Source: Cognatilysobacter tabacisoli (lineage in GTDB: Bacteria > Pseudomonadota > Gammaproteobacteria > Xanthomonadales > Xanthomonadaceae). Taken from it: 64,000 bases of DNA. The position numbers and the translations under genes were made by a program. The stretch's first letter is position 1. Each line of letters opens with the position of its first letter. The notes beneath the pieces are model-generated. The model was not told the origin of the DNA. It worked only from the letters and a program-made list of their open reading frames with translations, and made no database searches. Location: contig NZ_QXJI01000001.1 in the NCBI RefSeq assembly GCF_003586305.1, positions 744,001 through 808,000 on the forward strand, in the 5' to 3' direction. Positions 1-8,230 of the stretch are shown here, in pieces.

Positions 1-331
1 CGGGCTGCTGCCGATGAAGGTCGTCGACGGCGGCGAAACGTACTGCATCGGCGCGTGGGCCGAGCTGGCCGAGCACGACTGGCGGATGGCCCGGCAGATG
101 TGGGACGGCACCGGCAACGACCGGGTGCCGGCGTTCCCCGGCGTGCTGGCCAACGAGCTGCCGCGGCTGTTCGAGGACAGCACGCGCGGGCTCGAGGTGC
201 TCGTGCAGCTGCACGACGCGACCCGCCCGACCTTCCGGCTGGTCGACACGGGCCATCCACTTGAGGACGAGCAGCGAGCCGGCATCACCGCGCACCGCGC
301 CCTGCAGTTCACCGCGCTCGCCGATCGCTGA
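1..331 (+). CDS. DUF2199 domain protein, C-terminal part (5' end outside window)
   Basis: The open frame runs in from the left edge (first full codon at base 2), so only about the last 109 residues are visible and the ATG at 14 is unlikely to be the true start. The visible part has the pattern of DUF2199 proteins: a VDG...W.EL segment, an aromatic/basic segment with RQMWD, a G.LANELP segment and the ending GHPLEDEQR.GIT.HRA. That family is small, cytoplasmic and of unknown function. It converges on recN with about 30 bp between the stop codons. The family call rests on motif memory only. Confidence 0.6.
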   Translation, partial: GLLPMKVVDGGETYCIGAWAELAEHDWRMARQMWDGTGNDRVPAFPGVLANELPRLFEDSTRGLEVLVQLHDATRPTFRLVDTGHPLEDEQRAGITAHRALQFTALADR

Positions 332-361
332 GCACGCCGCCGGCGCGCGTGCCGAAATCGG

Positions 362-2029
362 CTAGCTGACGTCCGCGAGCAGGCGCCTGGCCGCCGCGCG
401 CACCTCGCGGCTGAGTTCGACGCCGCCGAGCATCCGCGCGATCTCTTCTTCGCGCTGCTTGCGGTCGAGCGCCTGCACCGAGCTCAGCGTGACGCCCTCG
501 CTCGCGGACTTGCTGACGCGGTAGTGCGCATGGCCCTGCGCGGCGACCTGCGGCAGGTGGGTCACGCACAGGACCTGCCGGCTCTCGCCGAGGGCGCGCA
601 GCTTCTGCCCGACGATGTCGGCGACCGCGCCGCCGATGCCAGTGTCGACCTCGTCGAACACCATCGTCGCAACCGCATCGAGGCCCAGTGCGGCAACTTC
701 GATCGCCAGCGAGATGCGCGACAGTTCGCCGCCGGAGGCGACCTTGCGCAGCGGCTTGGCCGGTTGCCCGGGGTTGGCGGCGACGAGGAACTCCACGCGC
801 TCCCCGCCGGCCGGGTCCGGCCGGTCGGTGTCGAGCGGCTCGATCGCGATCTCGAAGCGACCACCGCCCATGCCTAGCTCGTCGATGAGCGCAGTGGTGG
901 CGTCGGACAGCGCGCGTGCGGCCTCGCGGCGGCGCGCGCCGAGTACATCGGCGGCGCTGCGCCACGCGGAACGCGCGCGCTCCAGCTCGACGTCGAGCGA
1001 CGCCAGCCGCACGCCCGCGCCGCGCAGCTCGTCGAGCTCGGCGGCGATCGCGTCGCGGCGCTCGGCCAGCTGCTCCGGCGCGACCCGGTGCTTGCGGGCG
1101 AGTTCGTGCAGGCGGCCCATCCGCCGTTCGAGGCCGTCGAACGCCTCGGGGTCGACATCGAGGTCGCCGCGCACGCGGTCGAGCAGCACCAGCGCCTCGT
1201 CGACCTGGATCGCGGCGGCATCGAGCATGGCGTCGACCTCGAGCAGGCGCGGCTCGTGCTCGGCCACGCGCTGCAGTTCGGCGCGCACCTGCTGCAGCGC
1301 GCGCGACAGCGACGGCGCGTCGTCGCCGCCGAGGCGGGCAAACGCGCCCTCGCACGCGGCGATCAGGCCGGCGGCGTGGGCCAGCCGGCGCTGATCGGCG
1401 TTGAGCTTGGCAATGGACTCCGGCTCGAGCGTCTCGCGGTCGAGCTCGGCGTGCTGGTGGCCGAGCCAGTCGATGCGCTCGGACACGTCGCCCTGGGCCG
1501 ACAGGCGCTCGCGCTCGCGCTGCAGCGCCTGCCAGTCGTCGGCGGCGCGGCGGACCGCGGCCAGTTCGACTTCGTTGCGCCCGAACGCGTCGAGGAGCGC
1601 GAGCTGGCTCGGCCGCGCCATCAGCGCCTGGTGCTCGTGTTGGCCGTGGATCTCAACGAGGGTCGAGGCGAGCTCCGACAGCTGGCCCAGCGTGACCGGA
1701 CGCCCGTTGATCCACGCCTTCGAGCCGCCGTCGGCGCGGACGATCCGTCGCAGCTGGCAGTCGCCGTCGTCGTCGAGTTCGTTCTCGGCCAGCCAGGCGC
1801 GCGCCGCCGGCACGTCGTCGAGGCGGAACTGCGCGGCGACCTCGGCGCGATCGGCGCCGTGACGGACCACGCCGCTGTCCGCGCGCAGGCCCGACAGCAG
1901 CCCGAGCGCGTCGACCAGCAGCGACTTGCCGGCGCCGGTTTCGCCGGAGATGACCGTCAGGCCGGGTCCGAAGGCCAGTTCGGCCTCGCTGACGACGGCG
2001 AAGTGCTTGAGGGAGAGATGGACGAGCAT
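362..2029 (-). CDS. recN: DNA repair protein RecN
   Basis: This is an SMC-like ATPase of 555 residues, the usual RecN length, acting in recombinational repair of double-strand breaks. Walker A is GETGAGKS at residues 29-36. The ABC signature is ASGGELSR at about 431-438 and Walker B is MVFDEVDTG with the acidic pair at about 459-460. The central part (about 160-360) is rich in Leu, Arg and Glu, as expected for the coiled-coil arms. The N-terminus MLVHLSLKHFAVV is the canonical RecN start. A CACAAT hexamer lies 9 bp upstream of the ATG on the minus strand and may be the -10 element. It is divergent from hrcA; recN next to hrcA/grpE/dnaK is a common proteobacterial arrangement. Confidence 0.96.
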   Translation of the reverse strand: MLVHLSLKHFAVVSEAELAFGPGLTVISGETGAGKSLLVDALGLLSGLRADSGVVRHGADRAEVAAQFRLDDVPAARAWLAENELDDDGDCQLRRIVRADGGSKAWINGRPVTLGQLSELASTLVEIHGQHEHQALMARPSQLALLDAFGRNEVELAAVRRAADDWQALQRERERLSAQGDVSERIDWLGHQHAELDRETLEPESIAKLNADQRRLAHAAGLIAACEGAFARLGGDDAPSLSRALQQVRAELQRVAEHEPRLLEVDAMLDAAAIQVDEALVLLDRVRGDLDVDPEAFDGLERRMGRLHELARKHRVAPEQLAERRDAIAAELDELRGAGVRLASLDVELERARSAWRSAADVLGARRREAARALSDATTALIDELGMGGGRFEIAIEPLDTDRPDPAGGERVEFLVAANPGQPAKPLRKVASGGELSRISLAIEVAALGLDAVATMVFDEVDTGIGGAVADIVGQKLRALGESRQVLCVTHLPQVAAQGHAHYRVSKSASEGVTLSSVQALDRKQREEEIARMLGGVELSREVRAAARRLLADVS

Positions 2030-2108
2030 TGGGGCGCGATTGTGCCTTGCCGGGGTTGCGGCTTGGTAGCGGCGCGGCGTCTCAGCGGGCGCGACCGGCG
2101 CGCGGCGC

Positions 2109-2137
2109 TTGCGCAGGGCGGGTCGCGGCGCTTAACT
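2109..2137 (+). promoter_or_regulatory. Putative hrcA promoter (TTGCGC-N17-TTAACT)
   Basis: A -35-like TTGCGC (2109-2114) is separated by 17 bp from TTAACT (2132-2137). The hrcA ATG follows only 8 bp later at 2146, so the transcript would be leaderless or nearly so. No Shine-Dalgarno sequence and no CIRCE inverted repeat is visible here. Confidence 0.4.
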
Positions 2138-2145
2138 CGCCGGCG

Positions 2146-3189
2146 ATGAGCCGCAAACCCGCCGACCCCAGCCTCGACCCGCGCGCGCGCCAGCTGCTGC
2201 GCACGCTGATCGGCCGCTACATCCAGAGCGGCGAGCCGGTCGGCTCGCAGACGCTGGCCCGCCACGCCGGGCTGGACGTCAGTGCGGCGACGATCCGCAA
2301 CATCCTGTCCGACCTCGAGGACGTCGGCCTGCTCAGCGCGCCGCACGCGTCGGCCGGGCGCATCCCGACGGCGCAGGGCTACCGGCTGTTCGTCGATTCG
2401 CTGCTGCAGGTGCGCCCGCTGCCGGAAGGCGACCTGGCCCGGCTGCGTGGCGAGCTGCCGACCGGCTCGGGCACCCAGGCGCTGCTCGGCAGCGCGTCCG
2501 AGCTGCTGTCGGCGATGACCCACTTCGTCGGCGTGGTCAGCGTGCCGCAGCGCGGGCAGTTCGCGTTCCGCCGGATCGACTTCGTGCCCCTCGATGGCCA
2601 GCGGGTGCTGGCGATTCTGGTGTTCGCCGACAACGACGTGCAGAACCGGATGATCCACACCCGCCGCGCGTTCGAGGCCGGCGAGCTCGAGCGGGTCGCC
2701 AACTACCTCAACACCCATTTCGCCGGGCGCCCGGTCGCGGAGATCCGCAGCACGCTGCTGAACGACCTGCGCAGCGCGCAGAGCGAGATGGAGACGCTGC
2801 TGAGCCATTCGATCGAGCTGGCCGAGCAGGTGCTCGAGCCGGGCGAGGAGGACATGGTGCTGGCCGGGCAGACCCGGCTGATGGGCGTGCAGGAGCTGGC
2901 CGACCTCGACCGCCTGCGCGAGCTGTTCGAGGCGTTCGCCCGCAAGCGCGAGATCCTGCAGCTGCTCGAACGGACGGTGCAGGCCCCGGGCGTGCGCATT
3001 TTCATCGGCGAGGAAACCGGCCTCGCGCCGCTCGAAGGCGTCTCGCTGGTGACGGCCCCGTACACCGCCGGCGGGCGGGTGCTCGGCGTGCTCGGGGTCA
3101 TCGGCCCGACCCGGATGGCCTACGACCGGGTGATCCCGGTCGTGCAGGCGGCGGCCGACGCCCTCGGCGCGGCCATCCAGGCGGAATAG
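2146..3189 (+). CDS. hrcA: Heat-inducible transcription repressor HrcA
   Basis: HrcA represses chaperone operons by binding CIRCE elements, and GroEL modulates it. The 347-residue product starts with an N-terminal winged-helix domain (LDPRARQLLRTLIGRYIQSGEPVGSQTLAR, then AATIRNILSDLEDVGLL) and the signature SAPHASAGRIPTAQGYRLFVD, followed by the GAF-like HrcA domain and the C-terminal dimerisation region. The ATG at 2146 was chosen because family homology begins there; the frame is open upstream to 2029 but encodes only Arg/Ala-rich shadow sequence. I found no CIRCE element near hrcA, grpE or dnaK, so its targets (usually groESL) probably lie outside the window. Confidence 0.95.
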   Translation: MSRKPADPSLDPRARQLLRTLIGRYIQSGEPVGSQTLARHAGLDVSAATIRNILSDLEDVGLLSAPHASAGRIPTAQGYRLFVDSLLQVRPLPEGDLARLRGELPTGSGTQALLGSASELLSAMTHFVGVVSVPQRGQFAFRRIDFVPLDGQRVLAILVFADNDVQNRMIHTRRAFEAGELERVANYLNTHFAGRPVAEIRSTLLNDLRSAQSEMETLLSHSIELAEQVLEPGEEDMVLAGQTRLMGVQELADLDRLRELFEAFARKREILQLLERTVQAPGVRIFIGEETGLAPLEGVSLVTAPYTAGGRVLGVLGVIGPTRMAYDRVIPVVQAAADALGAAIQAE

Positions 3190-3226
3190 GGCAGGCCGGA
3201 TCGGGCGCCGGCGGACGCACGCCCGC

Positions 3227-3253
3227 CTTGAAAGCGTTCCACGCGGCCCCATT
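3227..3253 (+). promoter_or_regulatory. Sigma-32 (RpoH) heat-shock promoter for grpE
   Basis: CTTGAAA (3227-3233) is followed after 13 bp by CCCCATT (3247-3253). This fits the RpoH consensus (CTTGAA, 11-16 bp, CCCCAT) almost exactly and lies 50 bp before the grpE ATG. The assignment is from consensus only. Confidence 0.85.
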
Positions 3254-3303
3254 GCGGTTGGGTTGCGCCCCGATGGCCGGGGCGGGCCAGGACCCCAGGA
3301 CGC

Positions 3304-3822
3304 ATGACCACCGAACCGATGCAGCAGGCCGCCGACGCGGCCGTCGACGCCGGCGCTGCCGCCAACCCTCTGAACGCCGAACTCGAGGCCGCCCGCGCCG
3401 AAGTCGCGCAGCTGCGCGAGGACTCGCTGCGCGAGCGGGCCGAACTGGACAACCAGCGCAAGCGGCTGGCGCGCGACGTCGAGATGGCGCGCAAGTTCGC
3501 CAACGAGCGCCTGCTCGGCGACCTGCTGCCGGTGATCGACAGCCTCGAAGCCGGCCTCGGCCTGGCCGGCAACGACGCCGGCGCGGTGCGCGACGGCATG
3601 GAGCTGACGCTGCGCCAGCTGCTGAAGGTCGCCGCCGACCACGGGCTGACGCCGATCCAGCCGGTGGGCGAGGCCTTCAACCCCGAACAGCACCAGGCGA
3701 TGAGCATGGTCGACAGCGCCGAGCACGCGCCCGGCCACGTCGTGCAGGTGTACCAGAAGGGCTGGCTGCTGAACGACCGGCTGCTGCGTCCGGCGCTCGT
3801 CGTCGTCGCCAGGCACGACTGA
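3304..3822 (+). CDS. grpE: Nucleotide exchange factor GrpE
   Basis: GrpE is the cytoplasmic co-chaperone that releases ADP from DnaK. The 172-residue protein has an acidic/Ala-rich N-terminus, a long helix ([29 protein letters not shown], written here in part), the family segment [16 protein letters not shown], and a C-terminal beta-wing with the [14 protein letters not shown] motif and the ending [24 protein letters not shown] lies 7 bp before the ATG. It follows hrcA by 114 bp, has its own heat-shock promoter and precedes dnaK, the standard order. Confidence 0.96.
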   Translation: MTTEPMQQAADAAVDAGAAANPLNAELEAARAEVAQLREDSLRERAELDNQRKRLARDVEMARKFANERLLGDLLPVIDSLEAGLGLAGNDAGAVRDGMELTLRQLLKVAADHGLTPIQPVGEAFNPEQHQAMSMVDSAEHAPGHVVQVYQKGWLLNDRLLRPALVVVARHD

Positions 3823-3840
3823 ACCCGGCGGCCCGGGGCC

Positions 3841-3868
3841 CTTGAACCCAAGGGCTTGGGCCCCAGAT
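3841..3868 (+). promoter_or_regulatory. Sigma-32 (RpoH) heat-shock promoter for dnaK, inside a palindromic segment
   Basis: CTTGAA (3841-3846), a 14-bp spacer and CCCCAGAT (3861-3868) match the RpoH consensus, 56 bp before the dnaK ATG. The spacer holds CCCAAGGGCTTGGG, and the segment is bounded by GGGGCCC and GGGCCCC, so the promoter lies within an imperfect dyad that could also form a hairpin at the 3' end of the grpE transcript. Confidence 0.8.
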
Positions 3869-3923
3869 AGCGCACATCGGCGGCAAGACCGCCCCAGCAT
3901 TCGAAATCTTGAGGGAGCAGACA

Positions 3924-5843
3924 ATGGGCAAGATCATCGGTATCGACCTCGGCACGACCAACTCGTGCGTGGCGATCATGGAAGGCGGCAACGTCAAGGT
4001 CATCGAGAACGCCGAGGGCGACCGCACCACGCCGTCGATCGTCGCGTACACGAAGGACGGCGAGATCCTCGTCGGCGCCTCGGCCAAGCGCCAGGCGGTG
4101 ACCAATCCGAAGAACACCTTCTTCGCAGTGAAGCGCCTGATCGGCCGCAAGTTCACCGACGCCGAAGTGCAGAAGGACCTCGACCTGGTCCCGTACGGCA
4201 TCGTCGCGCACGAGAACGGCGACGCGTGGGTCTCGACCGCCGACGGCAAGAAGATGGCGCCGCAGCAGATCTCGGCTGAAGTGCTGGCCAAGATGAAGAA
4301 GACCGCCGAGGCCTACCTGGGCGAGACCGTCACCGAGGCGGTCATCACCGTGCCGGCGTACTTCAACGACAGCCAGCGCCAAGCGACCAAGGACGCCGGC
4401 AAGATCGCCGGCCTCGACGTCAAGCGCATCATCAACGAGCCGACCGCGGCCGCGCTGGCCTACGGCCTCGACAAGAAGGGCGGCGACCGCAAGGTGGCCG
4501 TGTACGACCTCGGCGGCGGCACGTTCGACGTGTCGATCATCGAGATCGCCTCGGTCGACGGCGAGATGCAGGTCGAGGTGCTGTCGACCAACGGCGACAC
4601 CTTCCTCGGTGGCGAGGACTTCGACAAGCGCGTCATCGACTACCTCGTCGAGGAGTTCCAGCGCGAGCAGGGCATCGACCTGCGCAAGGACCCGCTGGCG
4701 CTGCAGCGCCTGAAGGACGCGGCCGAGCGCGCCAAGATCGAGCTGTCGAGCGCCCAGCAGACCGACGTCAACCTGCCGTACGTCACCGCCGACGCGTCGG
4801 GCCCGAAGCACCTGAACATCAAGCTGACCCGGGCCAAGCTCGAGGCGCTGGTCGACGACCTGGTCAAGAAGACGATCGAGCCGTGCCGCATCGCGCTCAA
4901 CGACGCCGGCCTGCGCAACTCCGAGGTCACCGAGGTGATCCTCGTCGGCGGCCAGACCCGCATGCCGAAGGTGCAGCAGGCCGTGGCCGAGTTCTTCGGC
5001 AAGGAGCCGCGCAAGGACGTCAACCCGGACGAAGCCGTCGCCGTCGGCGCGGCGATCCAGGGCGGCGTGCTGGCCGGCGACGTCAAGGACGTGCTGCTGC
5101 TCGACGTGACCCCGCTGTCGCTCGGCATCGAGACCCTCGGTGGCGTGTTCACCAAGATCATCGAGAAGAACACCACGGTGCCGACCAAGGCGTCGCAGAC
5201 CTTCTCGACCGCCGAGGACAACCAGTCGGCCGTCACCGTGCACGTGCTGCAGGGTGAGCGCGAGCAGGCCCGCTACAACAAGTCGCTGGCGCGCTTCGAC
5301 CTGTCGGGCATCGAGCCGGCGCCGCGCGGCATGCCGCAGGTCGAGGTGTCGTTCGACATCGACGCCAACGGCATCGTCCACGTGACCGCCAAGGACAAGA
5401 AGACCGGCAAGGAGCAGAAGGTCGAGATCAAGGCCGGCTCGGGCCTGAGCGAGGAAGAGATCGCCAAGATGGTCGCCGATGCCGAGGCCAACCGCGAGGA
5501 GGACAAGAAGTTCCACGACCTCGTGCAGGCCCGCAACCTCGCCGACGGCCTGATCCACACCGCGCGCGGTGCGATCAAGGAGCACGGCGACAAGGTGCCG
5601 GGCGACGTGATCGGCCGCACCGAGGGCGCGATCGCCGAGCTCGAGACGGCGATGAAGGGCGACGACAAGGGCCAGATCGAGGCCAAGTCGAAGGCGCTCG
5701 AGGAAGCGGCGCAGTCGCTGTTCGCCGCCGCGTCGGCCGGCCAGGCATCGGGCGGCGACGACTCCGGCCCGAGCGCGGGCGCGAAGGCCGACGACGTGGT
5801 CGACGCGGAGTTCACCGAGGTCAAGGACGACCAGAAGCCGTGA
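3924..5843 (+). CDS. dnaK: Chaperone protein DnaK (Hsp70)
   Basis: This is the ATP-dependent cytoplasmic Hsp70, 639 residues, normal length. It begins [22 protein letters not shown] with the phosphate-binding loop, then [13 protein letters not shown] and the second loop [11 protein letters not shown]. The adenosine motif [13 protein letters not shown] and the linker [19 protein letters not shown] are intact, and the C-terminal end is [14 protein letters not shown]. The ATG at 3924 has a good Shine-Dalgarno sequence (GAGGGAG at 3911-3917), so the upstream in-frame start at 3909 was not used. It lies between grpE and dnaJ, with its own heat-shock promoter and a hairpin after the stop. Confidence 0.98.
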   Translation: MGKIIGIDLGTTNSCVAIMEGGNVKVIENAEGDRTTPSIVAYTKDGEILVGASAKRQAVTNPKNTFFAVKRLIGRKFTDAEVQKDLDLVPYGIVAHENGDAWVSTADGKKMAPQQISAEVLAKMKKTAEAYLGETVTEAVITVPAYFNDSQRQATKDAGKIAGLDVKRIINEPTAAALAYGLDKKGGDRKVAVYDLGGGTFDVSIIEIASVDGEMQVEVLSTNGDTFLGGEDFDKRVIDYLVEEFQREQGIDLRKDPLALQRLKDAAERAKIELSSAQQTDVNLPYVTADASGPKHLNIKLTRAKLEALVDDLVKKTIEPCRIALNDAGLRNSEVTEVILVGGQTRMPKVQQAVAEFFGKEPRKDVNPDEAVAVGAAIQGGVLAGDVKDVLLLDVTPLSLGIETLGGVFTKIIEKNTTVPTKASQTFSTAEDNQSAVTVHVLQGEREQARYNKSLARFDLSGIEPAPRGMPQVEVSFDIDANGIVHVTAKDKKTGKEQKVEIKAGSGLSEEEIAKMVADAEANREEDKKFHDLVQARNLADGLIHTARGAIKEHGDKVPGDVIGRTEGAIAELETAMKGDDKGQIEAKSKALEEAAQSLFAAASAGQASGGDDSGPSAGAKADDVVDAEFTEVKDDQKP

Positions 5844-5866
5844 TAAGCCCTTAGGGATCGGGGCCT

Positions 5867-5897
5867 GGAAGGAGCGGGGCGGTCGACCGCTCCTTCC
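5867..5897 (+). terminator. Stem-loop after dnaK
   Basis: A perfect 11-bp stem, GGAAGGAGCGG (5867-5877) and CCGCTCCTTCC (5887-5897), with a 9-nt loop follows the dnaK stop. There is no long T tract, so it may attenuate rather than stop read-through into dnaJ, or stabilise the dnaK message. Confidence 0.6.
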
Positions 5898-5963
5898 GCC
5901 GTTTGGACCCGACCCGCCGTCGTTCCCCGCACCTGACGATCCACGAATCACGAACCCGGCCCG

Positions 5964-7094
5964 ATGAGCAAACGCGACTACTACGAAGTGCTGGGCGTGG
6001 CCCGCAATGCCAGCGACGAGGAGCTGAAGAAGGCCTATCGGCGCTGCGCGATGAAGTTCCACCCGGACCGAAACCCGGGCGACGCCTCGGCCGAAGCCTC
6101 GTTCAAGGAGTGCAAGGAGGCGTACGAGGTCCTGTCCGACGCGAACAAGCGCCGCGTGTACGACCAGCACGGCCACGCCGCGTTCGAGCACGGCATGGGC
6201 GGCGGCGGTGGCGGCGGTGCCGGCTATGCCGACATGGGTGACATCTTCGGCGACATCTTCGGCAACATCTTCGGCGGCGGCGCCCAGCGCGGGCCGCGGC
6301 GCGGTGCCGACGTCGGCTACGTGATGGAGCTGTCGCTCGAAGAGGCCGTGGCCGGCATCGAGAAGCAGATCGAGATCCCGACGCTCGACGAGTGCGACGT
6401 CTGCGACGGCAGCGGCTCTGCCGACGGCAAGCTCGAGACCTGCAACACCTGTCAGGGGCGCGGCCAGGTCCGCTTCCAGCGCGGCATCTTCTCGATGCAG
6501 CAGGGCTGCCCGCACTGCGGCGGGCGCGGCAAGATCATCGCCAACCCGTGCGTGGACTGCCACGGCCAGGGCCGCGTCGAGCGGACCAAGACGCTGCAGG
6601 TCAAGATCCCCGCGGGCGTCGACAACGGCGACCGCATCCGCCTCGCGGGTGAAGGCGAGGCCGGCCCGGCCGGGTCGCCACCGGGCGATCTGTACGTCGA
6701 CGTGCGCGTGCGCGAGCACGAGATCTTCCAGCGCGACGGCGACGACCTGCACTGCGAGGTGCCGGTGCGCATCTCGCAGGCCGCGCTCGGCGATGCCATC
6801 CGCGTGCCGACGCTGGGCGGCGACGTCGAGCTGCGGATTCCCGCCGAAACGCAGAGCGGCAAGCTGTTCCGCCTGCGCGACAAGGGCGTCAAGTCGGTGC
6901 GCAGCCGCGCGCCGGGCGATCTGTACTGCCGCGTCGTCGTCGAAACCCCGGTCAACCTGACGCCCGAGCAGCGGGACCTGCTCGAGCGGTTCGAGGCGAC
7001 CTTCATCGGCGACGGCGCCCGGCGCCACTCGCCGCGTTCGTCGACATTCCTCGACGGCGTCAAGGGCTTCTGGGACCGGATGACCTCGCCCTGA
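5964..7094 (+). CDS. dnaJ: Chaperone protein DnaJ (Hsp40)
   Basis: DnaJ delivers substrates to DnaK and stimulates its ATPase. The 376-residue protein has a J domain (about 4-68) with HPD at 33-35, a Gly/Phe-rich linker (about 72-115, repeated GDIFG), four zinc-binding CxxCxGxG repeats ([32 protein letters not shown]) and the C-terminal substrate domain. The start is fixed by the [13 protein letters not shown]-terminus; no strong Shine-Dalgarno sequence precedes it. It is 120 bp after dnaK and ends in a strong terminator. Confidence 0.97.
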   Translation: MSKRDYYEVLGVARNASDEELKKAYRRCAMKFHPDRNPGDASAEASFKECKEAYEVLSDANKRRVYDQHGHAAFEHGMGGGGGGGAGYADMGDIFGDIFGNIFGGGAQRGPRRGADVGYVMELSLEEAVAGIEKQIEIPTLDECDVCDGSGSADGKLETCNTCQGRGQVRFQRGIFSMQQGCPHCGGRGKIIANPCVDCHGQGRVERTKTLQVKIPAGVDNGDRIRLAGEGEAGPAGSPPGDLYVDVRVREHEIFQRDGDDLHCEVPVRISQAALGDAIRVPTLGGDVELRIPAETQSGKLFRLRDKGVKSVRSRAPGDLYCRVVVETPVNLTPEQRDLLERFEATFIGDGARRHSPRSSTFLDGVKGFWDRMTSP

Positions 7095-7118
7095 TCCCGC
7101 GCGTCCTGCGATTGAATG

Positions 7119-7155
7119 CGAAAGAGCCGCGGCATCGACCGCGGCTCTTTCGTTT
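7119..7155 (+). terminator. Intrinsic terminator of the dnaK-dnaJ block
   Basis: A perfect 14-bp stem (CGAAAGAGCCGCGG at 7119-7132 and its complement at 7139-7152) with a 6-nt loop ends in TTTCGTTT. It may also serve the converging gene that ends at 7167. Confidence 0.85.
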
Positions 7156-7166
7156 GCGCAACGCGG

Positions 7167-7763
7167 TTACGGCGAGGGTTCGTAGAAGTACGTGCTGACG
7201 CGTGCGGTGCCGATCGGCAGGCCGGCGGCGAACGCGGTGACGCCGAACACGTCGTTGAGCGCGGCGGCCGCTTCGGCCGACAGCGTCACCGCGACGTCTT
7301 CGACCTGCAGCGTTCCGTAGCGCCGCAGCTGCCGGGCCTGCGGCGCGCTGGCCAGGGCCAGGTCGAACAGCGCGATGCGGGCCACGACGCTGTCATTGGC
7401 CTTGACCAGGCCGGTCAGCACCGGCGCGTCGCCGGTCGTGTCGATCACGAAGCTGCTGATGTTGACGGTCAACGCGCCGGCCTTCAGGTCGAGCCCGCCG
7501 TTGTGGACGATTTCGCCGCGCGCCGACGCCAGGTCGATCTCGCCGGTCGGGATCGGGAACACGGCCTGGCCACGCGCGATGCGCGCCGGGAACGTCGGCG
7601 CCACGGCAACGCCGAGGGTGTCGAGGGCGCCGGTGAACTCGCTCGACAGGGTGACGCGGGTGTCGCCGCCGAGCGTGCTGACGGTGGGAGCGGCGGCGGC
7701 GGGCAGGGCAGCACAGAGCGCGACGGCGAGCAGCGCGGGGACGGCGAGGCGGGGCAGCTTCAT
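7167..7763 (-). CDS. Exported protein of unknown function
   Basis: I do not recognise this family. The 198-residue product has a clear Sec signal peptide (about 1-25; MKLPRL, a Leu/Ala-rich core, then PAAAA before PTV). The mature part is rich in beta-type residues with alternating hydrophobic stretches (for example ARGEIVHNGGLDLKAG and SSFVIDTTG) and no Cys pairs, so a secreted or periplasmic beta-rich fold is likely. AAAGGAAT lies just before the ATG. It converges on dnaJ. Codon use matches the neighbours, so there is no sign of recent transfer. Confidence 0.7.
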   Translation of the reverse strand: MKLPRLAVPALLAVALCAALPAAAAPTVSTLGGDTRVTLSSEFTGALDTLGVAVAPTFPARIARGQAVFPIPTGEIDLASARGEIVHNGGLDLKAGALTVNISSFVIDTTGDAPVLTGLVKANDSVVARIALFDLALASAPQARQLRRYGTLQVEDVAVTLSAEAAAALNDVFGVTAFAAGLPIGTARVSTYFYEPSP

Positions 7764-8230
7764 GGCGGCATTCCTTTGGATGGGAGGGGATGTCCGCGCC
7801 GCGAGTGGTGATCGGGCCGTCCCAGCGGACGCGCCAGTGAATTCCGGCGGACATCCGGTCGCGGTGAAGGCGCGGTAAAGAACTCGTTCAGGCGGTTGGT
7901 GCGGCGAGTCGCATGGAGCTGGCAGCGCACGAGACCGGCTGCCGTAGCCGAGCCGTCAGCGCGTGCCGACCAGGATCGCGGCGCAAACGGAACGGACGCG
8001 AGTAGCCGCTGCTCATGGCCCTCGGCGCCGCGCCACGCCGCCGAGCGCGGCCTACGTCGGCTGCGTTCTGGGCGGTCGATCGCACTCTCGAGAAACGCGC
8101 GTCGCGGCTGCGCTGCCGGTCGTCGGCCGGCACCGTCCGGTCGGCGCCGCGCGACGTCGACTGTGACGCCGCCCCGGTTCCTGCAGGCCGCGCGCATGGA
8201 TTACTGCGCGCACGCCACGTGGTCGACCCC
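7764..8230. other. 467-bp gene-free stretch between divergent genes
   Basis: This is the divergent upstream region of the exported-protein gene (minus) and the DUF1631 gene (plus). The DUF1631 frame is open back to 8015, but the translated sequence is Arg/Ala-rich and not protein-like. I see no clear promoter, RNA gene or repeat here. Confidence 0.5.

Noticed and set aside
2030-2145. CIRCE element (TTAGCACTC-N9-GAGTGCTAA) for HrcA.
   Set aside because: No such inverted repeat is found upstream of hrcA, grpE or dnaK, even allowing several mismatches by eye.
3120-7028. A 1302-codon open frame on the minus strand opposite grpE, dnaK and dnaJ.
   Set aside because: It is a mirror of highly expressed GC-rich genes whose third-position bias keeps the antisense frame open. 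The translation is Arg/Leu/Val/Asp-rich with no domain, and the plus-strand genes are unmistakable.
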